Shown in pieces: positions 1 through 9,138 of a stretch of 64,000 bases of DNA. The translations under genes were made by a program, and so were the position numbers. The DNA is from Olsenella uli (GTDB lineage Bacteria; Actinomycetota; Coriobacteriia; Coriobacteriales; Atopobiaceae): positions 86,045 through 150,044 of the forward strand of contig NZ_CAAKON010000021.1 in NCBI RefSeq assembly GCF_901212655.1, in the 5' to 3' direction. Numbering within the stretch: position 1 is the first letter of the stretch; each line of letters begins with the position of its first letter. A model generated the notes under the pieces. That model searched no databases and had not been told where the DNA came from. It saw only the letters and a list, made by a program, of their open reading frames with translations.

Positions 1-276
1 GTCGGCGGTGTTCTCCTTGGGCTCAAGCATCTCCCAATTGGGATGGCTCTCGACTGCCGCCTTGAGCGACTCGTAGTGCCCCTGGCCCCAGCCGCCATCA
101 TTCTTGGGCCCGCTGATGACGAGCGCCACCTTGTAGCTACCCTGGGTGGTGGAAGCATCGCCGGATGCGGCCGCGTCATTCGAGCTGCCGCCGCAGCCCA
201 CAAGCGACGCCATGGCCCCGGCGGTGCCAATAAACCCGAGCTTGAGTGCACAACGGCGTGAGATGGACTTGGTCAT
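1..276 (-). CDS. BMP-family nucleoside-binding lipoprotein, partial (N-terminus only)
   Basis: The first 92 residues of a second BMP-family (basic membrane protein) substrate-binding lipoprotein are visible; the gene runs off the left edge of the window. The signal peptide carries an SRR motif at residues 6-8 that resembles a twin-arginine signal, then a hydrophobic stretch and the lipobox LVGC with the lipidated Cys at 28. A strong AGAAGGAGA ribosome site precedes the ATG. From about residue 55 it is almost identical to the complete paralogue at 1282-2397 (shared HYESLK and SHPNWEMLEPKENTAD), whereas the signal peptide and linker differ, so this looks like a gene duplication with the deaminase gene lying between the copies. 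It probably binds purine nucleosides for an ABC importer (inference from the family). Confidence 0.88.
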   Translation of the reverse strand, partial: MTKSISRRCALKLGFIGTAGAMASLVGCGGSSNDAAASGDASTTQGSYKVALVISGPKNDGGWGQGHYESLKAAVESHPNWEMLEPKENTAD

Positions 277-338
277 GGGAATCTCCTTCTGTCTTGGTTG
301 ATCAACAATTAATCGCTGGTTGCTCGCAAGCCTGACGC

Positions 339-382
339 CAGCCGCCCGTCAGCCGCCCGCCAGCCACTCGCTAGCCACTCGT
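339..382. repeat. 11-bp tandem repeat, four units
   Basis: Four consecutive 11-base units, two of the form CAGCCGCCCGT/C and two of the form C/TAGCCACTCGC/T, run up to the stop codon of the deaminase gene at 382. The last unit touches the stop codon. It may be a remnant of slippage; no hairpin with a T-tract was seen. Confidence 0.6.
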
Positions 383-909
383 TAGTTCCAGTAGCCGGCA
401 TGCACCGCCGCGGCCTCTTCCACGAGCTCGGGGAAGGGACCCACAACCTCGATGTCCTTCTGGCTCGTGGCAAAGATGGAACGGCAAGGCGTGTCGAGCG
501 TCGGGTTCTGCTCCGACGATCCCGTCTGCGCGAGGATGTCGCGCTCCGTCATCGCGTAGACGACGCGCCCGATGTTTGCCCAGTAGATGGCCCCGGTGCA
601 CATGGCGCAGGGCTCGCCGGTGGTGTAGAGCGTGCACTGCCACAGGTAGTCGTGGTCGAAGCGCTGGGAGGCCGCCTCGCACAGCTGCGTCTCGGCATGC
701 CCCGTGCACTTGTGCGTGTCGATCTCGACGTTTTCCTGCGCAAGGGCCACCTCCTTGTGCTCGTTCACGAGGATGGCCCCAAACGGGGTGTTGCCGTGCT
801 CACGCGAGTGGCGCGACACCTCGATCGCTTGGCGCAAGAACGCCACGTCCTCCTCGTGCGTATAACTCGCGCGCCGTGCAACCGCCCAAGAGGGCTCTTC
901 TGCTGTCAT
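382..909 (-). CDS. Nucleoside/guanine deaminase, cytidine-deaminase superfamily
   Basis: A 175-residue zinc deaminase of the CDA/GuaD/TadA superfamily. The catalytic motifs are clear: HAE at residues 71-73 (zinc His and proton-shuttle Glu) and PCAMC at 100-104 (two zinc Cys), followed by AIYWANIGRVVYA. The PFGAILV stretch near residue 42 and the YWA after PCxxC resemble guanine deaminases rather than the tRNA editor TadA. Placement between two BMP nucleoside-binding proteins and downstream of purine transporters favours purine salvage (guanine to xanthine). Start is the ATG at 909 with an AAAGG site about nine bases upstream. The exact substrate is not provable from sequence; cytosine or adenosine deamination are alternatives. 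Confidence 0.85.
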   Translation of the reverse strand: MTAEEPSWAVARRASYTHEEDVAFLRQAIEVSRHSREHGNTPFGAILVNEHKEVALAQENVEIDTHKCTGHAETQLCEAASQRFDHDYLWQCTLYTTGEPCAMCTGAIYWANIGRVVYAMTERDILAQTGSSEQNPTLDTPCRSIFATSQKDIEVVGPFPELVEEAAAVHAGYWN

Positions 910-1000
910 GTCTCTTGCCTTTCGTCCGTGTCACGTCGCGACTGGACCCCACGCGCGGGGGTCGCGCCCGGCCCAGCCAACCCTCGTGACGCCAATAAAA

Positions 1001-1046
1001 AAACGGTAAAGCCCACAGACGATGGGGCGGCATCGTCTGTGGGCTT
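1001..1046 (-). terminator. Rho-independent terminator of the BMP transporter operon
   Basis: A perfect 16-bp stem (1009-1024 with 1031-1046, loop GGGCGG) is followed on the minus strand by a T-rich stretch including seven consecutive T. It sits 236 bases after the BMP lipoprotein stop and before the deaminase gene, so it separates the transporter operon from the deaminase. The rest of 910-1281 shows no gene. Confidence 0.9.
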
Positions 1047-1281
1047 CCCTGTCATGCTCACGTGGCTACCTCGTGGCACGCGTGACCGGCAGACGCCGGA
1101 AGGCATGGTGGAACTTCGGTTGTGCGAGAACCCTCGCGGGTCTACCCTCGCGGTCCTCCTCAAGAGGCCCAGCGAGCCAAGTCACGGAGCCGCGACTCAG
1201 GCAAAGGATAACACCCGCCCACGTCACACGCCCCGCGGTGCGGGCGCCCGGAACAGACCGGGAACCCGCGCGCAGGATGGC

Positions 1282-2397
1282 CTACAGCCCAGACTCGATC
1301 GCGGAGACCTCATCGTCGGTGATGAAGGTGTCAGCCTTGATCTCGTCGAGATAGCCCTTGACCTTCTCCTGGACGTCAGCCGGGACCTTGTCGGAGAACT
1401 TGCCCAGCGAGATGCCGCCGTTACCCATGTTGGCCTCGAGCGAGTCACCGCCGCCGAAGGAGCCGTCCTCGACCTTGTCCATGGCCGAGCCAATCATCCA
1501 GTCGGTGATGGTGGAGACGATGACCGTGGGCTGGTCGGAGCCCACGATGTCGATGGGCTGGGCGATGTCGAAGTGCGTGTTGCCACCAGCGGCCTCGAGG
1601 GCCTGGCGCACGCCGTTGTCGACGGCCGAGGCGTCGCCCCACATGACGTCGACGTTGTTGGAGTTGATCCACTGCTCGGCCATCTTGGTGCCGAAGGAGG
1701 CATCGGTGAAGCCGGCCTCGAAGTTGTACTGGCCGGTGATGCTCGGCTCGATCTTCTGGGCCGCGGCGAGGAACGCCGAGTACTTCTTGGTGGAGGACGG
1801 CAGCTTCATGCCCGCGATGAAGCCGATGGACTTGGTCTTGGTCATGAGGCCAGCCACGACGCCCGCGCAGGCGCCGGTCTGCTTGAAGTTGGGCAGCACC
1901 GTCATCACGTGGTCGAGGCTCTGGAAATCGGAGAGCTCGTCGGCGTTGGTGTTGGTGATGAGGAAGTTGACGTCGGGGTTGGAGTCGGCCGCGTCGGAGG
2001 CAACCTCGGCCCACGTGGAGACGAACTGGTTGCCGTTGCCGATGATGAGGTTCACGCCCATGTCGACGTAGGACTGCGCCGCGGTGGCCGCGTCGGCATC
2101 GGCGGTGTTCTCCTTGGGCTCGAGCATCTCCCAGTTGGGATGGCTCTCGATGGCGCGCTTGAGCGACTCGTAGTGGCCCTGGTCCCAGCCGCCGTCGGTG
2201 ACGGTGCCGCTCATGATCATGGCGACCTTGTACTTCTTGCCGCCGTCGCCCGTGGAGGCGGAGCCAGAGGCGGCAGCCGCGTCTCCGCTGCCAGACGAGC
2301 CACAGCCCGCGAGCGCCAGGCTCGCCGCCGCGCTCAGGCCAAGCCCGAGAACGCCGCGCCTGCTAATGGGGGTCGAGAGGAGGTTCTTCTTGCTCAT
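1282..2397 (-). CDS. BMP-family ABC transporter substrate-binding lipoprotein
   Basis: A 371-residue BMP (PnrA/BmpA-type) lipoprotein that would hold purine nucleosides outside the membrane for the ABC importer encoded just upstream. The N-terminus has ISRRGVLGLGL (twin-arginine-like) and the lipobox LAGC with lipidated Cys32, followed by a Gly/Ser/Ala linker and the BMP fold beginning KYKVAMIMSG. It is the last gene of a run ATPase, permease, permease, lipoprotein, with 96 bases after the second permease; a terminator at 1001-1046 closes the unit. A second copy begins at 276. The ligand is inferred from the family and from the purine genes around it. Confidence 0.92.
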   Translation of the reverse strand: MSKKNLLSTPISRRGVLGLGLSAAASLALAGCGSSGSGDAAAASGSASTGDGGKKYKVAMIMSGTVTDGGWDQGHYESLKRAIESHPNWEMLEPKENTADADAATAAQSYVDMGVNLIIGNGNQFVSTWAEVASDAADSNPDVNFLITNTNADELSDFQSLDHVMTVLPNFKQTGACAGVVAGLMTKTKSIGFIAGMKLPSSTKKYSAFLAAAQKIEPSITGQYNFEAGFTDASFGTKMAEQWINSNNVDVMWGDASAVDNGVRQALEAAGGNTHFDIAQPIDIVGSDQPTVIVSTITDWMIGSAMDKVEDGSFGGGDSLEANMGNGGISLGKFSDKVPADVQEKVKGYLDEIKADTFITDDEVSAIESGL

Positions 2398-2493
2398 GGT
2401 CGGATCCTTTCCTGTGATCGCTGGGGGCTCTGACGCGCCCCATCTGGTCCTACCTTGAGGGAGCCCGGCACAACCAGGCCCCCGTCGTGCCTG

Positions 2494-3429
2494 TTAGCGC
2501 TGCTCGCGCATGTAGGGCTTGCCGCTCGCCTTGGGGCCGGCGTTGCGCGAGCCAAAGAAGATGAGGGCGACGATGGTGAATATGTAGGGAATCATCTTGA
2601 AGAACATGACGGGCGCGGCCTGGAACTGCGCCTGCAGCGCCACGCTCGTGCCGTCGAAGAAGCCAAAGAGCAGGCTCGCGGCGAGCACGCCGTAGGCGTT
2701 CCAGCGGCCGAAGATGAGCGTGGCGAGTGCGATGAAGCCGCGGCCCATCACGATGCCGTCAGTGTAGATAGGCGTATAGCACAGCGTGAGGAAGGCACCG
2801 CCGGCAGCGGCCAGCGCGCCGCACAGCACGCACGCCACGTACTTGATGCCGATGACATTGATGCCCAGGGTCTCGGCCGCCTGCGGATTCTCGCCCACCG
2901 AGCGGAACGACAGACCCGCGCGGAAGCGCTTGAAGAACCATGCCACCACGGGCACGAGAAGAAACGCCAGATAGGCCACGGGCGTCTGGTTGAACAGGGC
3001 GTTGCCCACAAACGGGATGTCTGCCAGGCCGGGAATCGCGAGGCTTGCCATCTGCGAGCCCGTGGCGTTGGCGGTATTATTGCCCACGAAGAGGTTGTAG
3101 CCAAACAGCGCGATGGCGGGCGCGAGGATGTTGATGGCCATGCTCGTGACCACCTGGTCGGAGCGCAGCGTCACCGTGCAGAAGGCGTAGAGCATGTTGA
3201 CAAGCACGCCGGCGACCATGGCCACCACGAGGCCCACCCAGAGGTTGCCGCTCATCTTGGCAACGGCGAAACCCACGAAGGCGCCCACGGCCATGATGCC
3301 CTCGAGGCCAATGTTCACCAGTCCGGCACGCTCGGAGAAGAGCTCGCCGAGCGAGGCGAGCAGGATGGGCACGGCGCCCATCGCCATCGCCTTGAGAATC
3401 GTAGGCAGAGCAGTGAGGAAGACGTCCAT
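2494..3429 (-). CDS. ABC transporter permease, BMP/nucleoside type (second permease)
   Basis: A 311-residue hydrophobic protein of the branched-chain-amino-acid/ribose permease superfamily (BPD_transp_2), similar to NupQ/YufQ. About eight to ten membrane segments are apparent, with the family motif ERAGLVNIGLEGIMAVGAF near residue 32 and IFGRWNAYGVLAASLLFGF near the C-terminus. Its ATG overlaps the stop of the preceding permease (TAATG at 3429), a sign of translational coupling. It forms the membrane channel together with the 3429-4523 product. Confidence 0.92.
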   Translation of the reverse strand: MDVFLTALPTILKAMAMGAVPILLASLGELFSERAGLVNIGLEGIMAVGAFVGFAVAKMSGNLWVGLVVAMVAGVLVNMLYAFCTVTLRSDQVVTSMAINILAPAIALFGYNLFVGNNTANATGSQMASLAIPGLADIPFVGNALFNQTPVAYLAFLLVPVVAWFFKRFRAGLSFRSVGENPQAAETLGINVIGIKYVACVLCGALAAAGGAFLTLCYTPIYTDGIVMGRGFIALATLIFGRWNAYGVLAASLLFGFFDGTSVALQAQFQAAPVMFFKMIPYIFTIVALIFFGSRNAGPKASGKPYMREQR

Positions 3430-4523
3430 TACGCGCTCGCCTCGGCTTTCTTGGTCTTGGAGCCAGCAGATGCGAAGCGGGCCTTGATCGCGGGAAGCTT
3501 GATCATGGCCATGCCGGCCACGGCAAAGATGATGATCATGCCGCGGATGATCTCAATGATGGCGGTGGGGACGCCGATGACACTCTGCATCATGGTGCCG
3601 CCCGTGGACAGGACGCCGAAAAGGATTGCCACCACGATGGACGCGACAGGGTTGAGCTGCGCGATGAGCGCGATGGCGACGCCGTCGAAGCCAAAGCCCG
3701 AGCCGAAGCCATCGGCCAGGCGGTAGGGCGCGCGACCCAGCAGCTCAATGCCGCCGCCCAGGCCCGCGATGGCGCCCGAGATCACGAACGATAGCAGGAC
3801 GAGCGAGCGCACCGGGAAGCCGTTGACGCGCGAGGCGATCTGGTTCATGCCGGTGGCGCGGATCTTGAAGCCAAACGACGTGCGGAACAGCACGTACCAG
3901 AGGAAGACGCCCAGGATGATGGCGATCAGGACGCCCAGGTGGGCGCCGGCGACGCTGGGCAGCCGCCCGCTTTGGGGAATGGCCACCGTCTTGGGCAGTC
4001 CCTGGTCGGAGAACACGTTCTTGAAGACGTACTCCATGAGGTAGAGGGCCACGTAGTTGAGCATGATCGTGGTGATCATCTCGTTAAGGCCGCGCGTGAT
4101 CTTCATGATGCCCGGGAGCAAACCCCAGATGCCGCCCACGATGAGGCCGGCGATGAGGCCCGCCGCCATGGCGACGGGGCCCGTGAGCCCCAGTCCCAGG
4201 ATGACCGTCGCGCAGGCGCAGGCACCCATGATGAACTGGCCCTCGCCGCCGAGGTTGAAGACGCCGCACTTATAGGCGAACACCGCCGCGAGGGCCGTGA
4301 AGATCAGCGGGCACGAGCGCTCGAGAGTCTTGACGACCTTGCCCACGTCGCCGAGCGACCCCTGCAGCAGCGCACCGTAGCCCTGCAGCGGGCTCTTGCC
4401 GAGGGCCAGGATGATGATGGCCCCCACGATGAGGGCGAGCAGCACGGAGATGATGGGCGTAAGGACCGAGAGGGCCTTCTCGCGCCGCTCCTCCACGCTA
4501 GGCGATTGCTTTGACTTGGACAC
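3429..4523 (-). CDS. ABC transporter permease, BMP/nucleoside type (first permease)
   Basis: A 364-residue NupP/YufP-like permease. An N-terminal charged segment of about 16 residues precedes the first membrane helix; the conserved CGVFNLGGEGQFIMGA loop is near residue 86 and GGTMMQSVIGVPTAI near residue 307. The start is GTG at 4523 with GGAGG ten bases upstream. Nine bases separate it from the ATPase gene, and its stop overlaps the next permease, so the three are one transcription unit. Confidence 0.92.
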   Translation of the reverse strand: MSKSKQSPSVEERREKALSVLTPIISVLLALIVGAIIILALGKSPLQGYGALLQGSLGDVGKVVKTLERSCPLIFTALAAVFAYKCGVFNLGGEGQFIMGACACATVILGLGLTGPVAMAAGLIAGLIVGGIWGLLPGIMKITRGLNEMITTIMLNYVALYLMEYVFKNVFSDQGLPKTVAIPQSGRLPSVAGAHLGVLIAIILGVFLWYVLFRTSFGFKIRATGMNQIASRVNGFPVRSLVLLSFVISGAIAGLGGGIELLGRAPYRLADGFGSGFGFDGVAIALIAQLNPVASIVVAILFGVLSTGGTMMQSVIGVPTAIIEIIRGMIIIFAVAGMAMIKLPAIKARFASAGSKTKKAEASA

Positions 4524-4532
4524 CGTTGCCTC

Positions 4533-6044
4533 CTATTTACCCGCCATGGCAAGCGAGATCTCCTTGATGGGGGGATTCGCGCCGGGGTACGTTCCCATGA
4601 TCTGCCCCTCGAACAGCACGACGATGCGGTCGGAGAGCTTCAGGACCTCGTCGAAGTCCGCCGAGATGAGCAGCACCGCGCAGCCCGCGTCGCGCTGGGC
4701 GACGATCTGGTTGTGGATGAACTCGGTGGCGCCGATGTCGAGGCCGCGCGTGGGATAGACGGCCACGAGCAGCGACGGCTCACCCTCGAGCTCACGCGCG
4801 AGGATGATCTTCTGCTGGTTGCCGCCCGAGAGGCTGCGGGCGGTCTGGTTGACCGAGGCGCAGCGGATGTCGTTCTCCTCGCGCTTCCGCTCGGCAAACT
4901 CAGCGATGGCGCCCATCTTGAGCCACGCGCCGTGCCCGACCGAGAAGCGGTCGGAGTTGGTCTGCTTGAGCACGAGGTTCTCGGCGACCGTCATCTCGCC
5001 CACGAGGCCCATCTTGTTGCGGTCCTCGGGAATGTTGCCCAGGCCTGCCTTGATGAATGACTCGGGCGAAAACACGGCGATCTTGCTGCCGTCGGGGCCC
5101 GAGACCTCGCCGGACTCGGGCGCGATGAGGCCCGTCACGAGCGCCGCGAGGGGCGACTGGCCGTTGCCGTCGATGCCGGCCACGCCGAGAATCTCGCCGC
5201 GATGGATCGTGAGCGAGACGTCCTTCAGCCCCCCGTGCTTGACGTCGGGGTGGTAGGAGACGTGCGAGATCGAAAGCTCAGGCGCCCCAACCTCGCTCAC
5301 CTTCTCGTAGCTGTTCTCGGTGAACTTCTGGCCAATCATGAGGTCGGCAAGCTCCTGCTCGGTGGTGTCGGCCACGCGGACGGTCTCGACGGCCTCGCCG
5401 CGGCGCAGCACCGTGACGCGGTCGGAGATGTGCATGACCTCGCGCATCTTGTGCGAGATGAAGATAATCGACTTGCCCTCGGCAGTGAGCGACTCCATGA
5501 TGTCGAAGAGACCTTGCACCTCGAGGTCGGTGAGGACGGCGGTGGGCTCGTCGAGAATGAGCAGCTCGGCGCCGCGGAACAGCACCTTCATGATCTCGAC
5601 GCGCTGCTGCATGCCGATTGACATGTCAGCGACCTTGGAGTCGAGGTCGATCTCGAGGCCATAGCGCCCCATCAGCTCCTCGATGGCCTTGCGGTCCTCG
5701 GCCATCTTGAGCGTGAGCGACTTATGGCGCTTGTCTCCCAAGATGATGTTCTCGAGCCCTGTCATGTCCTCGACGAGCATGAAGTGCTGGTGCACCATGC
5801 CGATGCCGAGCGCCACGGCCTCTGCCGGGGAGGCAATCCTCGTCTCCTTGCCGTGCATGAAGATCTTGCCGGCAGAGGGCTGGTAGAGCCCTATGAGCAC
5901 GTTCATGAGGGTGGACTTTCCCGCCCCGTTCTCGCCGAGCAGGGTATGGACCTCACCCTCTTCGATGGTCAGCGTGACGCCTTTGTTGGCATAGAATGAG
6001 CCAAAGCACTTGCTGACCCCCTCCATCCTGAGCATCTCGGCCAC
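4533..6044 (-). CDS. ABC transporter ATP-binding protein, nucleoside (NupO-like)
   Basis: A 503-residue ATPase with two nucleotide-binding domains in one chain, as usual for sugar/nucleoside importers of this class. Domain 1 has Walker A GENGAGKST at residues 37-45 and the Walker B LLILDEPTAVLT; domain 2 (from about residue 260) has the degenerate Walker A GIDGNGQSP and a clear signature LSGGNQQK. Translation starts at GTG 6044, preceded by GAGGAGG at good spacing. It is the first gene of the importer operon. Substrate assignment to purine nucleosides rests on the family and neighbouring purine genes. Confidence 0.93.
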   Translation of the reverse strand: MAEMLRMEGVSKCFGSFYANKGVTLTIEEGEVHTLLGENGAGKSTLMNVLIGLYQPSAGKIFMHGKETRIASPAEAVALGIGMVHQHFMLVEDMTGLENIILGDKRHKSLTLKMAEDRKAIEELMGRYGLEIDLDSKVADMSIGMQQRVEIMKVLFRGAELLILDEPTAVLTDLEVQGLFDIMESLTAEGKSIIFISHKMREVMHISDRVTVLRRGEAVETVRVADTTEQELADLMIGQKFTENSYEKVSEVGAPELSISHVSYHPDVKHGGLKDVSLTIHRGEILGVAGIDGNGQSPLAALVTGLIAPESGEVSGPDGSKIAVFSPESFIKAGLGNIPEDRNKMGLVGEMTVAENLVLKQTNSDRFSVGHGAWLKMGAIAEFAERKREENDIRCASVNQTARSLSGGNQQKIILARELEGEPSLLVAVYPTRGLDIGATEFIHNQIVAQRDAGCAVLLISADFDEVLKLSDRIVVLFEGQIMGTYPGANPPIKEISLAMAGK

Positions 6045-6302
6045 GACGGCCTCCTCTCCAACGCGGGCTCTCGACCCCGCTCCCCATCGCGATCATGCCC
6101 TATGATGACATGACAATTATTTCGTATCCCTTAACTTTTGTTTGCGCATTTTGTTCGATGTCCAGTCTAACGGCTCATATTGCGTCGAAGGCGGCGATAT
6201 GGCGAAATTAGGAGAAACGGAAACGGCGCGTTGTAGCCTGAAATGCATATCGTCGCAGCTACAGGGCGCGTTTGGTTGGAAGGTACATCAGGGGGCACCC
6301 CG

Positions 6303-7823
6303 TTACGCCACACCCTCGGGACCCTCGGGGGCGTCTGCGGAGGCATCGAACTCACGGCGCAGGTCGGCATCGCGCTTATGGTCCTCGGGCGGCAAAACGT
6401 TGTTAAGGATGATGGCCATGATGGCACAGGGCGTGATGGCGCTCGTGCCAAAGATGGTGTTGACCCAGTCGGGCATGCCGGGGCCAGTGAGCGAACCGGT
6501 GACCTGTGCGATGCCCAGGCCAAACGCCACCGACACGCCAAACACGGTGCAGGCGCGCGGCGTGAGGCCGTCCTTCACCAGGATGCGGATGCCGTTGAGG
6601 GTGATGGTGCCAAAGACGCTGATGGTGGCTCCGCCGATGACCGGCTGCGGGATCATCGTGAGCACGGCGGAGAGCTTGGGCACGAGGCCCGCGGCGGCAA
6701 ATACCACGGCGGCGCCCGCGAACACCCAGCGGTTGATGACGCGCGTGGACACGATGATGCCCACGTTCTGCCCGAAGGCCGAGGTGGGAAGGCCGCCCAG
6801 CACCGATGACACCATGCTCACGAGTCCCTGGGCCTTGAGCGCCCCGCCGATCTCGCGCGCGTTGGGCATGCGGTCCATGCTGCCCATCGTGGCCGCCGAG
6901 AGGTCGCCGATGAGCTGCACGTTCACCATCACGTAGACCACTGCGAGCGTGAGGCATGCTGCCGGGTTGAAGACGATCCCGAACGGCAGGAACCCAGGCA
7001 GAGCAAACCAGCCGGCGCTTGCCACACCCGAGGGGTCGACCATCCCAAGCGGCAGGGAGATGAGCACGCCCACGAGCATGCCAAAGAAGATGCCGCCGAG
7101 CTTGAGGATGCCCTTGCCAAAGTTGGAGAACCCAAAAACCGCGGCAAACGTGACGAGGCCCACGACCCAGTTCTGAACCCCACCGAAGCCCGGGGTTCCC
7201 ACGCCGCCGGCGATGTACTTGATGGCCGTGGGATACAGGGACACGCCGATGGTGAAGATGACGGTGCCCGTAACCAGCGACGGGAACAGCCACTTCACCT
7301 TGGGGTAGAACGTGCCGAACAGGATGGCCACCGTCCCGCCCACGAGCTCGGCGCCGAGCAGCGTGGGGAACCCAAACTCGATGCCAACGGCCTGGAAGGC
7401 CGGGAGGAACGCGAACGAGACGCCCGTGAGGATGGGCAGGCCGCTCCCGATGCGCCCAAACAGCGGAAACTGCTGCAGGATGGTATCGATGGCCGACAGG
7501 ATGAGCGCCACCTGGATGATGGCCGTCTCCTGCTCCTCGGAGAAGTTGCACACGCCGGCGATGATGATGGCCGGGGCGATGACGCCGGCAAACGATGACA
7601 GCACGTGCTGCAGGGTGATGGGGATGAGGTCCTTGACGGGAGGCATGCCGCCTCGCCTGAACAGCGCGGCCTTCTCCTCGACCTTGCTGGCGTGCACGTC
7701 CGTGCGCTTTTGCGTGCGCTCCTGCGAGACCTCACCGGCTCGGGTGGCCCGAGTGGCACGCTCCGATGACTCTCCCGCGCCCTCGCACGACACTCCCCCA
7801 TTGGCTACAGATGTATCGGGCAT
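6303..7823 (-). CDS. NCS2-family purine (xanthine/uracil-type) permease
   Basis: A 506-residue nucleobase:cation symporter-2 protein. An N-terminal charged tail of about 60 residues leads into LQHVLSSFAGVIAPAIIIAG, then about 12-14 membrane segments; the NCS2 signature QNVGIIVSTR is present, as is NGIRILVKDGL near the C-terminus. Reading stays open upstream to 8024, but the ATG at 7823 has the only convincing ribosome site (GAAGGGA) and gives a normal length. It lies between the BMP ABC operon and the decayed xanthine dehydrogenase genes, which favours xanthine or another oxopurine as substrate (inference). Confidence 0.9.
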   Translation of the reverse strand: MPDTSVANGGVSCEGAGESSERATRATRAGEVSQERTQKRTDVHASKVEEKAALFRRGGMPPVKDLIPITLQHVLSSFAGVIAPAIIIAGVCNFSEEQETAIIQVALILSAIDTILQQFPLFGRIGSGLPILTGVSFAFLPAFQAVGIEFGFPTLLGAELVGGTVAILFGTFYPKVKWLFPSLVTGTVIFTIGVSLYPTAIKYIAGGVGTPGFGGVQNWVVGLVTFAAVFGFSNFGKGILKLGGIFFGMLVGVLISLPLGMVDPSGVASAGWFALPGFLPFGIVFNPAACLTLAVVYVMVNVQLIGDLSAATMGSMDRMPNAREIGGALKAQGLVSMVSSVLGGLPTSAFGQNVGIIVSTRVINRWVFAGAAVVFAAAGLVPKLSAVLTMIPQPVIGGATISVFGTITLNGIRILVKDGLTPRACTVFGVSVAFGLGIAQVTGSLTGPGMPDWVNTIFGTSAITPCAIMAIILNNVLPPEDHKRDADLRREFDASADAPEGPEGVA

Positions 7824-8210
7824 CGGCACGTTCCCTTCGACAGTTCGGCGGCAGGGCCACGGCATGCAGCCCTCCCCTTGGTATCTGGACGCTCGTGGCG
7901 TAGCGGCTTGTCGCCCCATCTTGGGACCCGGGCCGAACCGAACAATACGCCCGCACAAGTCACCCGTGATGCTCATTCTCACCAATCTGACCAAGGGCGC
8001 TGACCTTCCCTTGACGAGCGGCATTGAACCAAACGGATAATCTTTCTACCTAACTAATTGTTAAAAATGCAGATTTCCTACGTGTGTCCAAACAAATGTC
8101 CGTCGTTCACGAATCGGCGAACGGCGGGCAAAGATATGACGATGAGACGCGGGGCCACAAGAAAGATGGGACCGGGACTTTCCGCGCTCGCAATCCACCG
8201 CCCAGCCGCG
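7824..8210. other. Intergenic leader before the purine permease, no gene seen
   Basis: This 387-base stretch holds no credible coding region. It would be the 5' leader of the permease on the minus strand. I looked for the conserved joining segments of the guanine/adenine purine riboswitch and for ykkC-type motifs and found neither. The T-rich part near 8040-8070 could carry a promoter but no good -35/-10 pair was identified. Confidence 0.5.
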
Positions 8211-8688
8211 TCACGCATGACGCTCAGCTACGGCGGCGCACTCGTCTACCGCGCGCTCGACGGCGTTGACGATGTTCTGGTAGCCAGTACAGCGGCAGGG
8301 GGTGCCCCGAGATGAGCTTGCGGATCTCGTCGCGGCTGTAGTGCTTTCCCGAACCCACGATCTCGGTGGCACCCATGATGATGCCCGGCGTGCAGAAGCC
8401 ACACTGGATGGCCGCTTCGTCAACAAAGGCCTGTTGGACGAGGGTAAGGCAGCCATCGGCACTCTGGAGCCCCTCGCAGTTGACAATCGCTGCGCCCTCG
8501 GACCACACCGTGAGGTACAGGCACGAGTCGATGGCAAGACCATTAAGCAGCACGGTGCACGCGCCGCACTCCCCCACCTCGCGGCCGCGCTTGACGCTCG
8601 TGAGCCCCAGACGGTCGCGCAGGGTGTCGAGCAGCATATCGCGCTCGTCGGCGCCGATCTCGGTCTCTCGCCCATTCACGGTGAACAC
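8211..8688 (-). pseudogene. Xanthine dehydrogenase 2Fe-2S subunit, decayed
   Basis: Remnant of the small iron-sulfur subunit (XdhC type). The plant-ferredoxin motif reads KRGREVGECGAC where the family has KEGCGVGECGAC: the first cluster-ligand Cys is replaced by Arg. The second cluster motif is intact up to AIQCGFCTPG, but a run of five G (8298-8302) carries one extra base, so the final CRCTGYQNIVNAVERAV is read only in another frame. The 5' end begins at a deletion scar with the flavin subunit fragment. Frameshift plus loss of a ligand argue for a genuine pseudogene rather than a sequencing error alone. Confidence 0.85.
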
Positions 8689-9137
8689 TCGCCCACGGGC
8701 ACGTCACGCCAGCCCGCGGCTCCTTTCGCACGCATCACGGCATCGTAGGCCACCACGCTCGAGGCCGTATCGGCCGAGGTGATGCCGTTGCAGACGTTGC
8801 CGCCGATGGTGCCCACGGCGCGCAGCTGGGGACCGCCCGGGGTATTGGCGGCCATGCACAGCGCAGGCAGGCAGCGCGCCACGATCTTGCTCTCATGCAC
8901 CTCGCGAAACGTAGACGCGGCGCCTATCTCGATGGTTCCATCGTCGCACATCCGGATGCCCTTGAGCTCCTCCAGCTCGTGAACGCTCACGAGCGTACGG
9001 CCAGCGTGCCGGCCCTCGCGAATCTGCGCGAGCACGTCGGTGCCAGCCGAGATGATGATGGCTTCCGGATCGGCCACGAGGGCCGCCACCGCGTCGTCAA
9101 CGCTGGTAGAGAGGTGGATGGACTCGAAGTCATACAT
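8676..9137 (-). pseudogene. Xanthine dehydrogenase FAD-binding subunit, truncated
   Basis: The first ~150 residues of a molybdopterin dehydrogenase FAD subunit (XdhB/CoxM-like, normally about 280). The FAD loops ISAGTDVLAQ and TIGGNVCNGITSADTA are recognisable. The sequence breaks off after VMRAKGAAGWRDVPVGEC, where it runs straight into the start of the 2Fe-2S subunit in a different frame, so the C-terminal CO-dehydrogenase-flavoprotein domain has been deleted. It starts two bases after the large-subunit fragment, as in an xdh operon. Confidence 0.85.
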
Positions 9138-9138
9138 G

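Noticed and set aside
7824..8060. Purine riboswitch before the NCS2 permease
   Set aside because: The conserved joining sequences and P2/P3 loop bases of the purine aptamer are absent, and no ykkC-type motif was found.
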